From Sphingomonas sp. KR3-1 (lineage in GTDB: Bacteria > Pseudomonadota > Alphaproteobacteria > Sphingomonadales > Sphingomonadaceae): DNA of 64,000 bases. Location of the stretch: the NCBI RefSeq assembly GCF_040049295.1, contig NZ_JBDZDQ010000002.1, forward strand, positions 248,001 to 312,000, given 5' to 3'. The position numbers and the translations under genes are program-made. Below the pieces are notes generated by a model. It was not told where the DNA came from. It searched no databases and worked only from the letters and a program-made list of their open reading frames with translations. Below, in pieces: positions 28,540 to 37,360 of this stretch. The first letter of the stretch is position 1. Each line of letters starts with the position of its first letter.

Positions 28540-29250
28540 ATGTCCGTGTTGTCGCATGATTTTTCGCTCAATTCGCGCCCCGTCGCGCAGCTCTCGCACC
28601 TTGGCAGGGAGGGGGAGCCGCTGCTCTGCCTCGATGGGCTGATGCAGCATCCCCAGGCGCTGGTCGACTATGCCGCGAACGAGACGCAGTTCGCCCCCGT
28701 GCATGGCCCCGGCGGTGGCTATCCCGGCATCCGCGCGCCGGCGCCGCTCGATTTCGTCGGCGCGGTGGTCCGCGCGCTCGATCCGATCGTGCGCGACGCC
28801 TTCGGCCTTGGCGCGGTGCGGCTCGGCCGGGCCGAGTGCAACCTCTCGCTGGTCACGCTCGCGGCCGACGCCCTCGCGCCGTCGCAGCGGGTGCCGCACA
28901 TCGATACCAGTGATCCGCTGCACTTCGCCTTCCTGCATTTCCTGTGCGGGCCGGAGCAGGGTGGCACCGCCTTTTATCGCCACCGCGCCACCGGGTTCGA
29001 GGCGATCACTCCCGATCGCGAGGCGCGCTACCATGCCGCTCGCGCTGCCGAGCCCGAGCCGGCGCCCGGCTATATCGCCGGGGACACGCCAGAGTTCGAG
29101 CAGATCGGCGCCGCCGACGCCGCGTTCGACCGGCTGCTGGTCTATCGCAGCCGCCAGCTCCATTCCGGGCTGGTGCCGGCCACGCTCGATCCGGATCCGC
29201 GCCGCGGCCGGCTCACCGCCAACATCTTCCTCAGCTACTGCCCGGCCTGA
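28540..29250 (+). CDS. DUF6445 family protein, putative 2-oxoglutarate/Fe(II) oxygenase
   Basis: A 236-residue protein of a family without an established function. The sequence reads like a prolyl-4-hydroxylase-type double-stranded beta-helix: HxD at H120/D122 in RVPHIDTSD, the GGTAFYRH turn, distal H208 in SRQLHSG and an arginine (R222 or R224) in RGRLTANIFLSY. These fit an iron and 2-oxoglutarate site. No signal peptide is seen. It is divergent from the JmjC-like gene and convergent with the TonB-dependent receptor gene. The enzymatic assignment is my inference from motif order; the neighbourhood with receptor and halogenases is a recurring one. Confidence 0.7.
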   Translation: MSVLSHDFSLNSRPVAQLSHLGREGEPLLCLDGLMQHPQALVDYAANETQFAPVHGPGGGYPGIRAPAPLDFVGAVVRALDPIVRDAFGLGAVRLGRAECNLSLVTLAADALAPSQRVPHIDTSDPLHFAFLHFLCGPEQGGTAFYRHRATGFEAITPDREARYHAARAAEPEPAPGYIAGDTPEFEQIGAADAAFDRLLVYRSRQLHSGLVPATLDPDPRRGRLTANIFLSYCPA

Positions 29251-29285
29251 CTCTATCAGCCAAAAAAATCGGCGCCGCCGACGGC

Positions 29286-29324
29286 CAAAAAAATAGGCGC
29301 CGCCGACGGGGAGTCGGCAGCGCC
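29286..29324 (-). terminator. Rho-independent terminator of receptor 2, with a duplicated 3' arm
   Basis: On the minus strand GGCGCTGCCGAC-loop-GTCGGCGGCGCC is followed by TATTTTTTT. The 3' arm plus T tract is repeated once more directly downstream (GTCGGCGGCGCCGATTTTTTT, to 29261), so an alternative pairing could give a second stop. The hairpin lies between the convergent receptor and DUF6445 genes. Confidence 0.85.
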
Positions 29325-29344
29325 AGGCAGGGTGTAACCGGGAA

Positions 29345-32300
29345 TTAGAAGTTGAAGCGGGCGATCGCGGCGAAGCGGCGATCGTTCATGTACCAGCCGC
29401 GCGGCACTTCGATGATGCCGCCACCGATCTTCGAGATCACCGCGGTGGTGCGGGTGACTTCGTTGGTCAGGTTCGAGCCCTGCATGCCGATCTTGATCTG
29501 CGGCGTCACCGCAAAGAAGATCGAGGCATCGAGCTGGCCGGTCGCCTTGTTGATAATCGGATCGTACGGCGTGATCACGTCGCGCACGGTGAGCAGGAAG
29601 TCCGAGCGCCACGAGTAGCTGGCACGCAGCGAGATCGGGCCATAGTCGAAGAACGGGGTGATGTTCACCTGGTGCTTCGAAAGCCCCTGCAGCGGCAGCA
29701 GCGCCGTGTTCACCTGGGGCTGGTTGCCCGCGGCGACGTCCGGATCGGTCGGCGAAAGCGTCGACTGCGGCACGCCCGAGCTGTCGACATAGGTGTAGTT
29801 CGCCTGCAGGCCCAGGCCCTTGAGCGGCCCCGGCAGGAAGTCGAAGGTCTGCTGGTAGCTGACTTCGACGCCTTTGATCTTGCCCTTGACCGACGAGTTC
29901 TGCGGGGTGGTGATGACTTCCGAATAGGTCTGGCCGTTATTGGTCAGATCCATGCGACGGGTGTCGTTGATCACCACGTCGGTCAGCACCTTGTAGAAGG
30001 CCGAGACGGTCAGCGAGCCGACCCGCGAGAAATACCACTCGGCCGTCAGGTCGTAATTGTCGGCCTTGGTCGGCAGCAGATACGGGTTGCCGGCGGTGGT
30101 GACGCCCTGGAAGCGGAAGCTGTTCGGGATCAGCTGGCCCGTCGCGTCGACATTCTGCACCACCGACAGGTTGGCCTGGAGGTAGTTGCGGATATAGCCG
30201 GTCTGCGGCGGCGAGACGCCCTTGAAATAGGCGGCGCGGAACTGCAGCCCGCCACCGGCCTCGAGCTTGAAATTCACGCTCGGCAGCCAGTAGCTATAGT
30301 CGGTCGAGACGTTCGACGGGATCAGCGCCCCGTTGACGAACGCGCGCGCCGCGGCCTGCTGTGCCGGGCTGAACGAGCAGAAGGGCGACACCGTCGCGGG
30401 CGGCGTCACCGGCGTGGCGCAGGTCGCGTCGGTCGGGAAGGCCGTGGTGTTGGTGAACGAGGTATAGCCGTCCGAATCGCGCTTGGTCTTGGTGTAGCGC
30501 ACGCCGACATTGCCGGTCAGGCGCAGCCCGCCCAGATGCGTGTCGATCTTCGCCATCAAATAGGCGGCGTAGTTGCGCTCGCGGATCGGGTTGATCTCGT
30601 CGGGCAGGAACGGCGTGCCGGCAATCACGCCGCAGCGATTAGCCAGTGCGTTCCAGCCATTGTTGTAGGTCTTGCCGTTGCTGACGCCGTTGACGAGGCA
30701 GTTCTGGTTGGTGCCCTGCCATTCCTGCGCGATCGAATTCGCATAGGCGATCATTCCGGCATAGTCGGTCGCGGTGTTGCCCGAATAATAGAGGCGACCC
30801 TGGCCGCCGAGCGGATTGCTCACCTGGCCGCGGAAGAAGTCGTTGAAATAATAGGCGGAGTTGGCGTTGGGCACGGTGCCGTCGGTGCGCACCGTGTTGT
30901 TGCCGTTGACCGGCATGTCGAGCCAGACCGGGCCGTTATTGCCCCATTGCTCGGAGAGCACGCCCCAATTGTAGCGCGTGTAGCGCGAGACCTGATCGCG
31001 GTCGGCATAGCGCACGCCGCCCTGGATCGACTTCAGGAAGCTGCCCTCGGGCAGCTTGTAGTCGAGGTCGAGGCGGAAGGCGTCCGAATTGCCGTCGCTC
31101 TGCTCGATGTGATCCATCGCCGCGCGCGGGAAGCTGTTGTACGGATCGGTGAAGCTGGTGTGGTTCGCCCCGAAATAGGTCGGGTTCATCGATCCGCCCG
31201 GCGCCTGCGCCGCGTTGCAGTCATAGCTCGTGCCCGGCGGGTTCTGCGAATTGGCGGCGGGGCCGTTGCAGACCTGCGGCGCGATGAACGACACGCTCGG
31301 GAAGTCCGATCCGTGCAGCGCGATCGATGCGTTCTGGTAGGTCGAGTTCCAGATCGTGTTGTCGAGCACGTTGGTGGTCGACTTCACATGCTGGTAGTCG
31401 AACACCACGCCAAGCCGCTCGCTGGCGTTCCACTTCAGGTTGAAGCCGTAATCGTCGGTGACGAGCTTTTCGTCATGGTCGCGGCGAATGTTGTTCGATT
31501 GCAGGCCGAGCATCGGCGTGCGTGCCGCGCCGGTGTTCTGGTCGCCGCGCCAGCCGGTCGGGCCGGTGATGGTGCCGTCCTCGAACATGCCGTCGCTGGC
31601 GAAGTCGAGCGTGGTGCCCGGCACGCGGCGCGAGTCACCGTTGGACGAGACGTTGTCGGTCGCGATCTCGATCGTGCGCTCGGTCCAGGCCTGGCGCGCG
31701 TCGGAGCGCAGGAACTGGGCGACCGCTTCGACCGAGCCGTCGTTGCTGCGATACTGGAGCGCGGCGGCATAGCCGTAGCGCTCGCGGTTGAATTCCTGGC
31801 GGCCCATCACCGCGCCGCGCGGGAAATAGACCTGCCTGGCGATCGTCGCGCCGGTGCCGTTGTCGACGACGTCGCCGTCCGAATAGAGGTTGCGGATGCG
31901 GAAGCTCGAGACCTGGAAACGGTCCGACTGGCTCTTCAGCTGCGAATAGGAGAAGTTGGCGAGCGCGCCGAATTCGCCGATGCCGGTCTCCCAGCGATCG
32001 CTGACCATGATCGATCCGGTCGGCGTCCACTTCTTCTCGAAGTCGCCGTAATTCGCCTCGAGCGAGCCCGCGACCACCAGGCCCTTCTTGTTGTCGAAGG
32101 GCTTGCGGGTGCGCAGGTTCACCGTGCCGCCGATGCCGCCTTCGATGCGGTCGGCCGAGGGCGACTTGAACACGTCGACGCCGCCCATCATTTCCGAAGG
32201 CACGTCGGCGAAGCTCAGCGAGCGGCCGTTATTGGCGGTGAAGGCCTCGCGGCCGTTGAATTCCGAGCGGACATAGCTGAGGCCGCGGATCACGACGCCC

Positions 32301-32707
32301 GAACCCTCGACCGAGAAGTGGTCGGGGTCGACGCCGGCGGCGAAGCGGTTGATCGACACGCCCGGGATGCGCTGCAGCGTCTCGGTGACCGAGCGGTCGG
32401 GCAGGGCGCCGATGTCCTCGGCGGTGACCGAGTCGACGATCACGTCGGCATTCTTCTTGAGCGACTGGGCGCTCTGCAGCGACTGGCGATAGCCCTGGAC
32501 GACGATCGTGTCCTCGGGGGTGGACTGCGCGGGATCGCTGGCCGTGGTGTTGCCGGACTGCGTGTCCTGGGCCCAGGCCGGCGCTGCGATGGAAAGGCAG
32601 GCGAGCGCCGCCGCCGAAACGCCTGCGCGCAGGGCTCCGGTGCGGAACCTGCTGGTCCCGCCGGCTTCCCGAATACCGATGTGATGAATCGAATCGAGCT
32701 TTCGCAT
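29345..32707 (-). CDS. TonB-dependent outer-membrane receptor (receptor 2), xylan island
   Basis: A 1120-residue receptor of the large Caulobacter/Xanthomonas type. The start ATG 32707 follows GGGAGGGG; the signal peptide ends at APAWAQ near residue 47. Plug landmarks are DTIVVQGYRQSLQSAQ, DIGALPDRSVTETLQRIPGVSI, VVIRGLSYVRSEFNGR and EGGIGGTVNLRTRKPF; the barrel ends in FAAIARFNF. The gene has a LacI-type box in its leader and is divergent from the halogenase-glycosidase operon. It probably imports xylo-oligosaccharides or their glucuronate-substituted forms. An upstream extension of the frame runs into the promoter region and is rejected. Confidence 0.92.
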   Translation of the reverse strand: MRKLDSIHHIGIREAGGTSRFRTGALRAGVSAAALACLSIAAPAWAQDTQSGNTTASDPAQSTPEDTIVVQGYRQSLQSAQSLKKNADVIVDSVTAEDIGALPDRSVTETLQRIPGVSINRFAAGVDPDHFSVEGSGVVIRGLSYVRSEFNGREAFTANNGRSLSFADVPSEMMGGVDVFKSPSADRIEGGIGGTVNLRTRKPFDNKKGLVVAGSLEANYGDFEKKWTPTGSIMVSDRWETGIGEFGALANFSYSQLKSQSDRFQVSSFRIRNLYSDGDVVDNGTGATIARQVYFPRGAVMGRQEFNRERYGYAAALQYRSNDGSVEAVAQFLRSDARQAWTERTIEIATDNVSSNGDSRRVPGTTLDFASDGMFEDGTITGPTGWRGDQNTGAARTPMLGLQSNNIRRDHDEKLVTDDYGFNLKWNASERLGVVFDYQHVKSTTNVLDNTIWNSTYQNASIALHGSDFPSVSFIAPQVCNGPAANSQNPPGTSYDCNAAQAPGGSMNPTYFGANHTSFTDPYNSFPRAAMDHIEQSDGNSDAFRLDLDYKLPEGSFLKSIQGGVRYADRDQVSRYTRYNWGVLSEQWGNNGPVWLDMPVNGNNTVRTDGTVPNANSAYYFNDFFRGQVSNPLGGQGRLYYSGNTATDYAGMIAYANSIAQEWQGTNQNCLVNGVSNGKTYNNGWNALANRCGVIAGTPFLPDEINPIRERNYAAYLMAKIDTHLGGLRLTGNVGVRYTKTKRDSDGYTSFTNTTAFPTDATCATPVTPPATVSPFCSFSPAQQAAARAFVNGALIPSNVSTDYSYWLPSVNFKLEAGGGLQFRAAYFKGVSPPQTGYIRNYLQANLSVVQNVDATGQLIPNSFRFQGVTTAGNPYLLPTKADNYDLTAEWYFSRVGSLTVSAFYKVLTDVVINDTRRMDLTNNGQTYSEVITTPQNSSVKGKIKGVEVSYQQTFDFLPGPLKGLGLQANYTYVDSSGVPQSTLSPTDPDVAAGNQPQVNTALLPLQGLSKHQVNITPFFDYGPISLRASYSWRSDFLLTVRDVITPYDPIINKATGQLDASIFFAVTPQIKIGMQGSNLTNEVTRTTAVISKIGGGIIEVPRGWYMNDRRFAAIARFNF

Positions 32708-32724
32708 CGAGCTGTCCCCTCCCG

Positions 32725-32738
32725 TGTTAGCGCTACCA
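32725..32738. promoter_or_regulatory. LacI-family operator upstream of receptor 2
   Basis: TGTTAGCGCTACCA, 17 bp upstream of the receptor start codon. A possible -35 (ATGACA) lies 23 nt further upstream on the minus strand, and TTGACA is found 44 nt upstream, so promoter geometry is less clear than at manD, xylX, GH3 and the transporter. Confidence 0.8.
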
Positions 32739-32938
32739 TATGACGGCGCGTTTCTTATTTGTGTCATACCTAAAGTAGGAGTTGTCAAAAGATCAAGCCA
32801 TCTTGTTCGGCTCGCGGCAAACCCCCGGATTTGTGGCGGTTTTGCAACTATTTCGCTGCATTGCGGCACGTTTCTCGCAGCTGCGAAGGGGGCATTTCGC
32901 CCTCGAATCGCCTTGCGCCGCGATTGACGGTTTCGCGA

Positions 32939-32952
32939 CGGGAGCGCTAACA
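32939..32952. promoter_or_regulatory. Weaker LacI-type box before the halogenase operon
   Basis: CGGGAGCGCTAACA keeps the right half of the motif and matches 12 of 14 positions. It lies 27 bp before the first halogenase start and 9 nt after TTGACG (32924-32929), between -35 and -10 positions. Confidence 0.6.
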
Positions 32953-32979
32953 TTCGTGCCGGAGAGGGGCATCGCAAGA

Positions 32980-34434
32980 ATGCTGATTGGGCGCATACTC
33001 GTGGTCGGCGGGGGCACTGCCGGGTGGATGGCCGCCGCCGCGCTCGCGCATAAGTTCGCCGGCACGGCGCTGGCGATCACCTTGGTCGAATCGGCCGAGA
33101 TCGGCACGGTCGGCGTCGGCGAGGCGACGATTCCGCACATCCGCCATTTCAACGCGACGCTCGGCATCGACGAGGCGGAGTTCCTCGCCGCGACCATGGG
33201 CACCTACAAGCTCGGCATCGAATTCGTCGACTGGGGCCGGATCGGCGATTCCTATATCCATCCCTTCGCCGAGTTCGGCGACGCGATCGACGGCGTGCCC
33301 TTCCATCAGCAATGGCTGGCGCAGATGGGCACAGCTGGGGCATTCGAGGACTATTCGCTGCCGATCCAGGCCGCGCGCCAGGGCCGCTTCCGCCACCCCG
33401 AGGGCGGGCCGTACAATTATGCCTATCAATTCGATGCCGGCCTCTACGCGAAATATCTCCGCAGCTATGCCGAAACGCGCGGAGTCACGCGCCGCGAGGG
33501 CAAGGTCGTCGACGTCGCGCTCGACGGCGAGAGTGGCTTCCTCCGCGCGGTCACGCTGGAAAGCGGCGAGACGATCGAGGCCGACCTGTTCGTCGACTGC
33601 TCGGGTTTTCGCGGGCTGATCATCGAGCAGGCGCTGGGCACCGGCTATGAGGAATGGAGCCACTGGCTGCCGTGCGACCGCGCCATCGCCATTCCCTGCA
33701 CCAATAGCGGCCCGATCGCGCCGCTCACCCGCGCTACGGCAAAGCAAGCGGGCTGGTGCTGGCGCATCCCGCTGCAGCACCGCACCGGCAACGGCCATGT
33801 CTATGCCAGCGGCTGCCTCGGCGACGACGAGGCGCTGGAGATATTGCTCGCCGAACTCCCGGCCGCGCCGATCGCCGCCCCCAACCGGCTCCGCTTCGTC
33901 ACCGGCAAGCGCAAGCGGCAATGGGTGGGCAACACGGTCGCGATCGGGCTGTCGTCGGGCTTTCTCGAGCCGCTCGAATCCACCTCGATCCACCTGATCC
34001 AGGTCGCGATCGGGCGGCTGCTCGATCTCTTCCCCACCGGCGCCTGGGACCCGCTCGACGCCGAGGAGTTCAACCGGTCGATGGCGCTCGAATATACGCG
34101 CGTCCGCGATTTCCTGATCCTCCATTATCACTGCCAGCAGCGCGACGATTCCGAATTCTGGCGCCACTGCCGCGCGATGACGCTGCCGGACTCGCTCGCC
34201 TACAAGCTGGAGCTGTTCCGCGAGCGCGGCGTCGTCGTCCAGTATCGCGAGGGCACGTTCCAGGAGCCGAGCTGGCTCGCCGTCTATCTCGGCCAGCACG
34301 TCATCCCCCGCCACGTCGATCCGCGCGCGGGCGGGGAGGGCGTCGCCGCCGCGATGGCCGCGATGCGCGCCGGGATCGCCGCTGCGGCTGACGCAATGCC
34401 GATGCACGAAGCGGCGCTGGGGATGCCGGCATGA
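32980..34434 (+). CDS. Flavin-dependent (tryptophan-type) halogenase paralogue 1
   Basis: A 484-residue flavin-dependent halogenase. It shows the FADH2 site GGGTAGWM (residues 10-17), VGVGEATIP, catalytic lysine K77 in TYKLGIEFVDW (equivalent to K79 of PrnA), the WxWxIP motif as WCWRIP, and EPLESTSIHLIQ near the substrate and chloride site. The family uses FADH2, oxygen and halide to halogenate aromatic carbons; the natural substrate is unknown here. ATG 32980 is preceded by GGAGAGGGG. It is the first of six genes linked by 4-bp start/stop overlaps that end with xylan-degrading enzymes. No flavin reductase gene is nearby. Confidence 0.88.
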   Translation: MLIGRILVVGGGTAGWMAAAALAHKFAGTALAITLVESAEIGTVGVGEATIPHIRHFNATLGIDEAEFLAATMGTYKLGIEFVDWGRIGDSYIHPFAEFGDAIDGVPFHQQWLAQMGTAGAFEDYSLPIQAARQGRFRHPEGGPYNYAYQFDAGLYAKYLRSYAETRGVTRREGKVVDVALDGESGFLRAVTLESGETIEADLFVDCSGFRGLIIEQALGTGYEEWSHWLPCDRAIAIPCTNSGPIAPLTRATAKQAGWCWRIPLQHRTGNGHVYASGCLGDDEALEILLAELPAAPIAAPNRLRFVTGKRKRQWVGNTVAIGLSSGFLEPLESTSIHLIQVAIGRLLDLFPTGAWDPLDAEEFNRSMALEYTRVRDFLILHYHCQQRDDSEFWRHCRAMTLPDSLAYKLELFRERGVVVQYREGTFQEPSWLAVYLGQHVIPRHVDPRAGGEGVAAAMAAMRAGIAAAADAMPMHEAALGMPA

Positions 34435-35852
34435 TCCGCAGCATCGGCATCGTCGGTGCAGGAGTCGCCGGCTGGATGGCGGCGCTGGCGCTCGGCCGCG
34501 CGCTGCCCCAGGCCGATGTCACAGTGATCGAGACCGAGGGCCCCGATTGGAGCCTCGGCCCGTTCGGCCCTGCCGAAGCCAGCCTGCCCGATTTCGCCGC
34601 CTGGCTCGCCGATCACGACGTGGACGAGGCTGCGCTGCTCCGCGCGGCACGCGGCAGCTTCTCGCTCGGCACCGTCTGCTCGGGTTGGGCAGGCCCCGAG
34701 GCGGACTGGTTCCTGCCCTTCGGCACGATCGGCGCGCCGCTCGGCTCCACGCCTTTCCACCAGCTCGCCGCGCGCCTGCGCCAGGCCGACCATCCGCTGC
34801 GCCTCGCCGATTTCTCGCTCGCCGCGGTCGCCGCCGCCGCGGGCCGGTTCGAGCGACCGAGCCCGGATCCGCGCTCGGTCCTGTCGAGCTTCGGCTATGG
34901 CCTCCACCTCGACCGCGCCGGTCTCCCCCAGGTGCTGCGCGCCGCCACCGGGCTCGCCCCCGCCGGTATCTTCCGCCGCGCCGAGGCGAACGGCGAGATC
35001 ACCGCGGTAGAGCTGCACGACGGCAGCCGCGTCACCGCCGATCTCTGGCTCGATTGCTCCGGCCCCGCCGCACTGCTCGCCGGCCAGTTCGATGGCGGGT
35101 GGGACGACTGGTCCGCCTGGCTCCCCTGCGACCGCGCGCTCGAGAGCTTCGCCCCGGCCGGGGGCATTCCGCCGCCCTATGCGCATGCCGGCGCGTTCGA
35201 GGGCGGCTGGCAGCGCACCGTGCCGCTGGTCGGCGGGCAGGGCGGGGCATTGCTCTATGCCGCCGCGCACCTCCCCGAGCAGCCCGGCGCAGTCCCGATC
35301 GCACAGGGCCGGCGTGCCCGGGCCTGGGTCGGCAACGTCGTCGCGCTCGGCGCCGCCGCGGCGCTGGTCGAGCCGATCCATGGCTGGAATTTGGCGCTGC
35401 TCCAGGATGCGCTCAGCCGGCTGGTCGGCCTGCTCCCCGCCGCGCCCCACGGCCGCGAGCCCGCCGAATATAACCGCCTGGCCGCCGAGGCGGCCGACCG
35501 CGTCCGCGACTTCGCCATCCTCCACTACAAGGCCAACGGCCGCACCGGCGAGGCGCTATGGGACCAGGCCCGCGCCGCGCCCGTCCCCGAGCCGCTCCAG
35601 CACAAGCTCGACCTGTTCGCGAGCCGTGGCCGCGTGCCGCTCCTCGACGAGGAATTGTTCGGGGCCGCGGACTGGATCGCGGTGCTCGACGGCCAGGGCA
35701 TCCGCCCGCGCCGCCACGATGCGCTCGCCGATGCGATCCCGGAAGAGGCGCTCACCCAGCACTTCAGCCGCATCCGCGCGGTCATCCTCGACGCGGTCCG
35801 CGCGATGCCCCATCACGGCGCCACGCTCCGCGCCGAAGGACTGATGCCATGA
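34431..35852 (+). CDS. Degenerate flavin-dependent halogenase paralogue 2, key residues lost
   Basis: A 473-residue paralogue in the same operon. The dinucleotide fold is kept (GAGVAGWMAA), as are LPCDRALE and DCSGPAALLAGQ at the corresponding places, but the catalytic lysine is S78 (SFSLGTVCSGW), GEATIP has become PAEASLP, and WxWxIP has become WQRTVP. The EPLEST motif is reduced to EPIHGW. The reading frame is full length, with both ends overlapping neighbours as ATGA, so it is maintained and is not a decayed gene. It may bind flavin or partner with an active paralogue; halogenation by itself is not expected. Confidence 0.82.
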   Translation: MIRSIGIVGAGVAGWMAALALGRALPQADVTVIETEGPDWSLGPFGPAEASLPDFAAWLADHDVDEAALLRAARGSFSLGTVCSGWAGPEADWFLPFGTIGAPLGSTPFHQLAARLRQADHPLRLADFSLAAVAAAAGRFERPSPDPRSVLSSFGYGLHLDRAGLPQVLRAATGLAPAGIFRRAEANGEITAVELHDGSRVTADLWLDCSGPAALLAGQFDGGWDDWSAWLPCDRALESFAPAGGIPPPYAHAGAFEGGWQRTVPLVGGQGGALLYAAAHLPEQPGAVPIAQGRRARAWVGNVVALGAAAALVEPIHGWNLALLQDALSRLVGLLPAAPHGREPAEYNRLAAEAADRVRDFAILHYKANGRTGEALWDQARAAPVPEPLQHKLDLFASRGRVPLLDEELFGAADWIAVLDGQGIRPRRHDALADAIPEEALTQHFSRIRAVILDAVRAMPHHGATLRAEGLMP

Positions 35853-37360
35853 ATGCCGCCCCACCGATCCGCAGCGTCGTCATTGTCGGCGGCGGCACTG
35901 CCGGCTGGATGGCCGCCGCGGCGCTTGCGCGGCTGGTCGCCGCCGACGTCGGCGTCACTCTGGTCGAGTCCGATGCGATCGGCACGGTCGGCGTCGGCGA
36001 GGCGACGATCCCGCCGATCCGCACCTTCAACGCGATGCTCGGCATCGACGAGCGCGACTTCCTCGCCGCCACGCAAGGGACGATCAAGCTCGGCATCGAG
36101 TTCGTCGACTGGAATGCGCCCGGCCACGCCTATCTCCACCCGTTCGGCGAGCTCGGCTTCGATATCGAGGGGGTGCGCTTCCACCAGATCTGGCACCGGC
36201 TCCATGCCGCTGGCCAGGCCGGGCCGCTCGACGCCTATTGCATGTCCGCCGTCGCCGCGCGGCTGAACCGCTTCCTGCCTTCGAACAACGACCCGAATTC
36301 GGCGCTGTCGCGGCTGGTCTATGCCTATCATTTCGATGCCGGCCTCTATGCCCGCTTCCTGCGCAGCTACGCCGAGGCGCGCGGCGTGCGCCGGGTCGAG
36401 GGGCGCATCGTCGATACGGCGCTGCGCGGCACCGACGGGCATGTCGAGGCGGTGGTGCTGGAGGGCGGTGCCCGGGTCGAGGGCGAGCTGTTCCTCGACT
36501 GCTCGGGGTTCGGCGGCCTGCTGATCGAGGGCGCGCTCCACGCCGGCTATGAGGACTGGACGCACTGGCTGCCCTGCGACCGCGCCGTCGCCGTGCCCTC
36601 GGCCAATGCCGGGCCGCTCAACCCCTATACCCGCGCCACCGCGCGTCCGGCCGGCTGGCAATGGCGCATCCCGCTCCAGCACCGCACCGGCAATGGCTAT
36701 GTCTATTCGAGCGCGCATCTCTCGGACGACGAGGCCGCCGCGACGCTGCTCGCCAATCTCGACGGCGAGGCGCTCGCCGATCCGCGTCCGCTGCGCTTCG
36801 TCACCGGCCGGCGCAAGCAGGCCTGGGTGCGCAACGTCGTCGCGATCGGGCTGTCCTCGGGCTTCATCGAGCCGCTGGAATCGACCAGCATCCACCTGAT
36901 CCAGTCTGGCATCACCCGGCTGCTCGCACTGTTCCCCGACAGCGGCTTCGGCGATGTCGAGCGCGACGCGTACAATGCGCTTAGCCGCAGCCAGTTCGAG
37001 CGGGTGCGCGACTTCGTCATCGTCCATTACCACGCCAATGCCCGGCCCGAGCCCTTCTGGCGCGACCTGCGCGCGATGGCGCTGCCCGATGGCCTCGCCG
37101 AGCGCATCGCGCTGTTCCGCAACCGGGGACGCGTCTTCCGCCACGAGGACGAGCTGTTCGCCGAGGCGAGCTGGATCGCGGTGCTGCGCGGGCAGGGGAT
37201 CGAACCCGCCGGCTGGGACCCGCTCGTCGAGGCGCTCGACCTGCCGCGCGTCGGCCAGATGGTCGAGCGCATTGGCGCCACGTTCCGCCGTGCGGCGGAA
37301 GCAATGCCCGATCACGGCGCCTGGCTCGCCCAGCACGCGCCTGCAAGGAACCTCGCATGA
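35849..37360 (+). CDS. Flavin-dependent (tryptophan-type) halogenase paralogue 3
   Basis: A 503-residue halogenase with all core motifs: GGGTAGWM, GVGEATIPPI, catalytic K80 in TIKLGIEFVDW, WQWRIPLQHRTGNG (WxWxIP) and FIEPLESTSIHLIQ. It starts at ATG 35849, overlapping the stop of paralogue 2, and ends overlapping paralogue 4. Closest by eye to paralogues 1 and 4, which suggests local duplication followed by divergence. Cytoplasmic, no signal peptide. The substrate is unknown. Confidence 0.88.
   Translation: MNAAPPIRSVVIVGGGTAGWMAAAALARLVAADVGVTLVESDAIGTVGVGEATIPPIRTFNAMLGIDERDFLAATQGTIKLGIEFVDWNAPGHAYLHPFGELGFDIEGVRFHQIWHRLHAAGQAGPLDAYCMSAVAARLNRFLPSNNDPNSALSRLVYAYHFDAGLYARFLRSYAEARGVRRVEGRIVDTALRGTDGHVEAVVLEGGARVEGELFLDCSGFGGLLIEGALHAGYEDWTHWLPCDRAVAVPSANAGPLNPYTRATARPAGWQWRIPLQHRTGNGYVYSSAHLSDDEAAATLLANLDGEALADPRPLRFVTGRRKQAWVRNVVAIGLSSGFIEPLESTSIHLIQSGITRLLALFPDSGFGDVERDAYNALSRSQFERVRDFVIVHYHANARPEPFWRDLRAMALPDGLAERIALFRNRGRVFRHEDELFAEASWIAVLRGQGIEPAGWDPLVEALDLPRVGQMVERIGATFRRAAEAMPDHGAWLAQHAPARNLA

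Noticed and set aside
29672..32743. Plus-strand open frame of over 1000 codons antisense to receptor 2
   Set aside because: High-GC antisense artefact. The minus strand encodes a complete TonB-dependent receptor with signal peptide, plug and barrel end.
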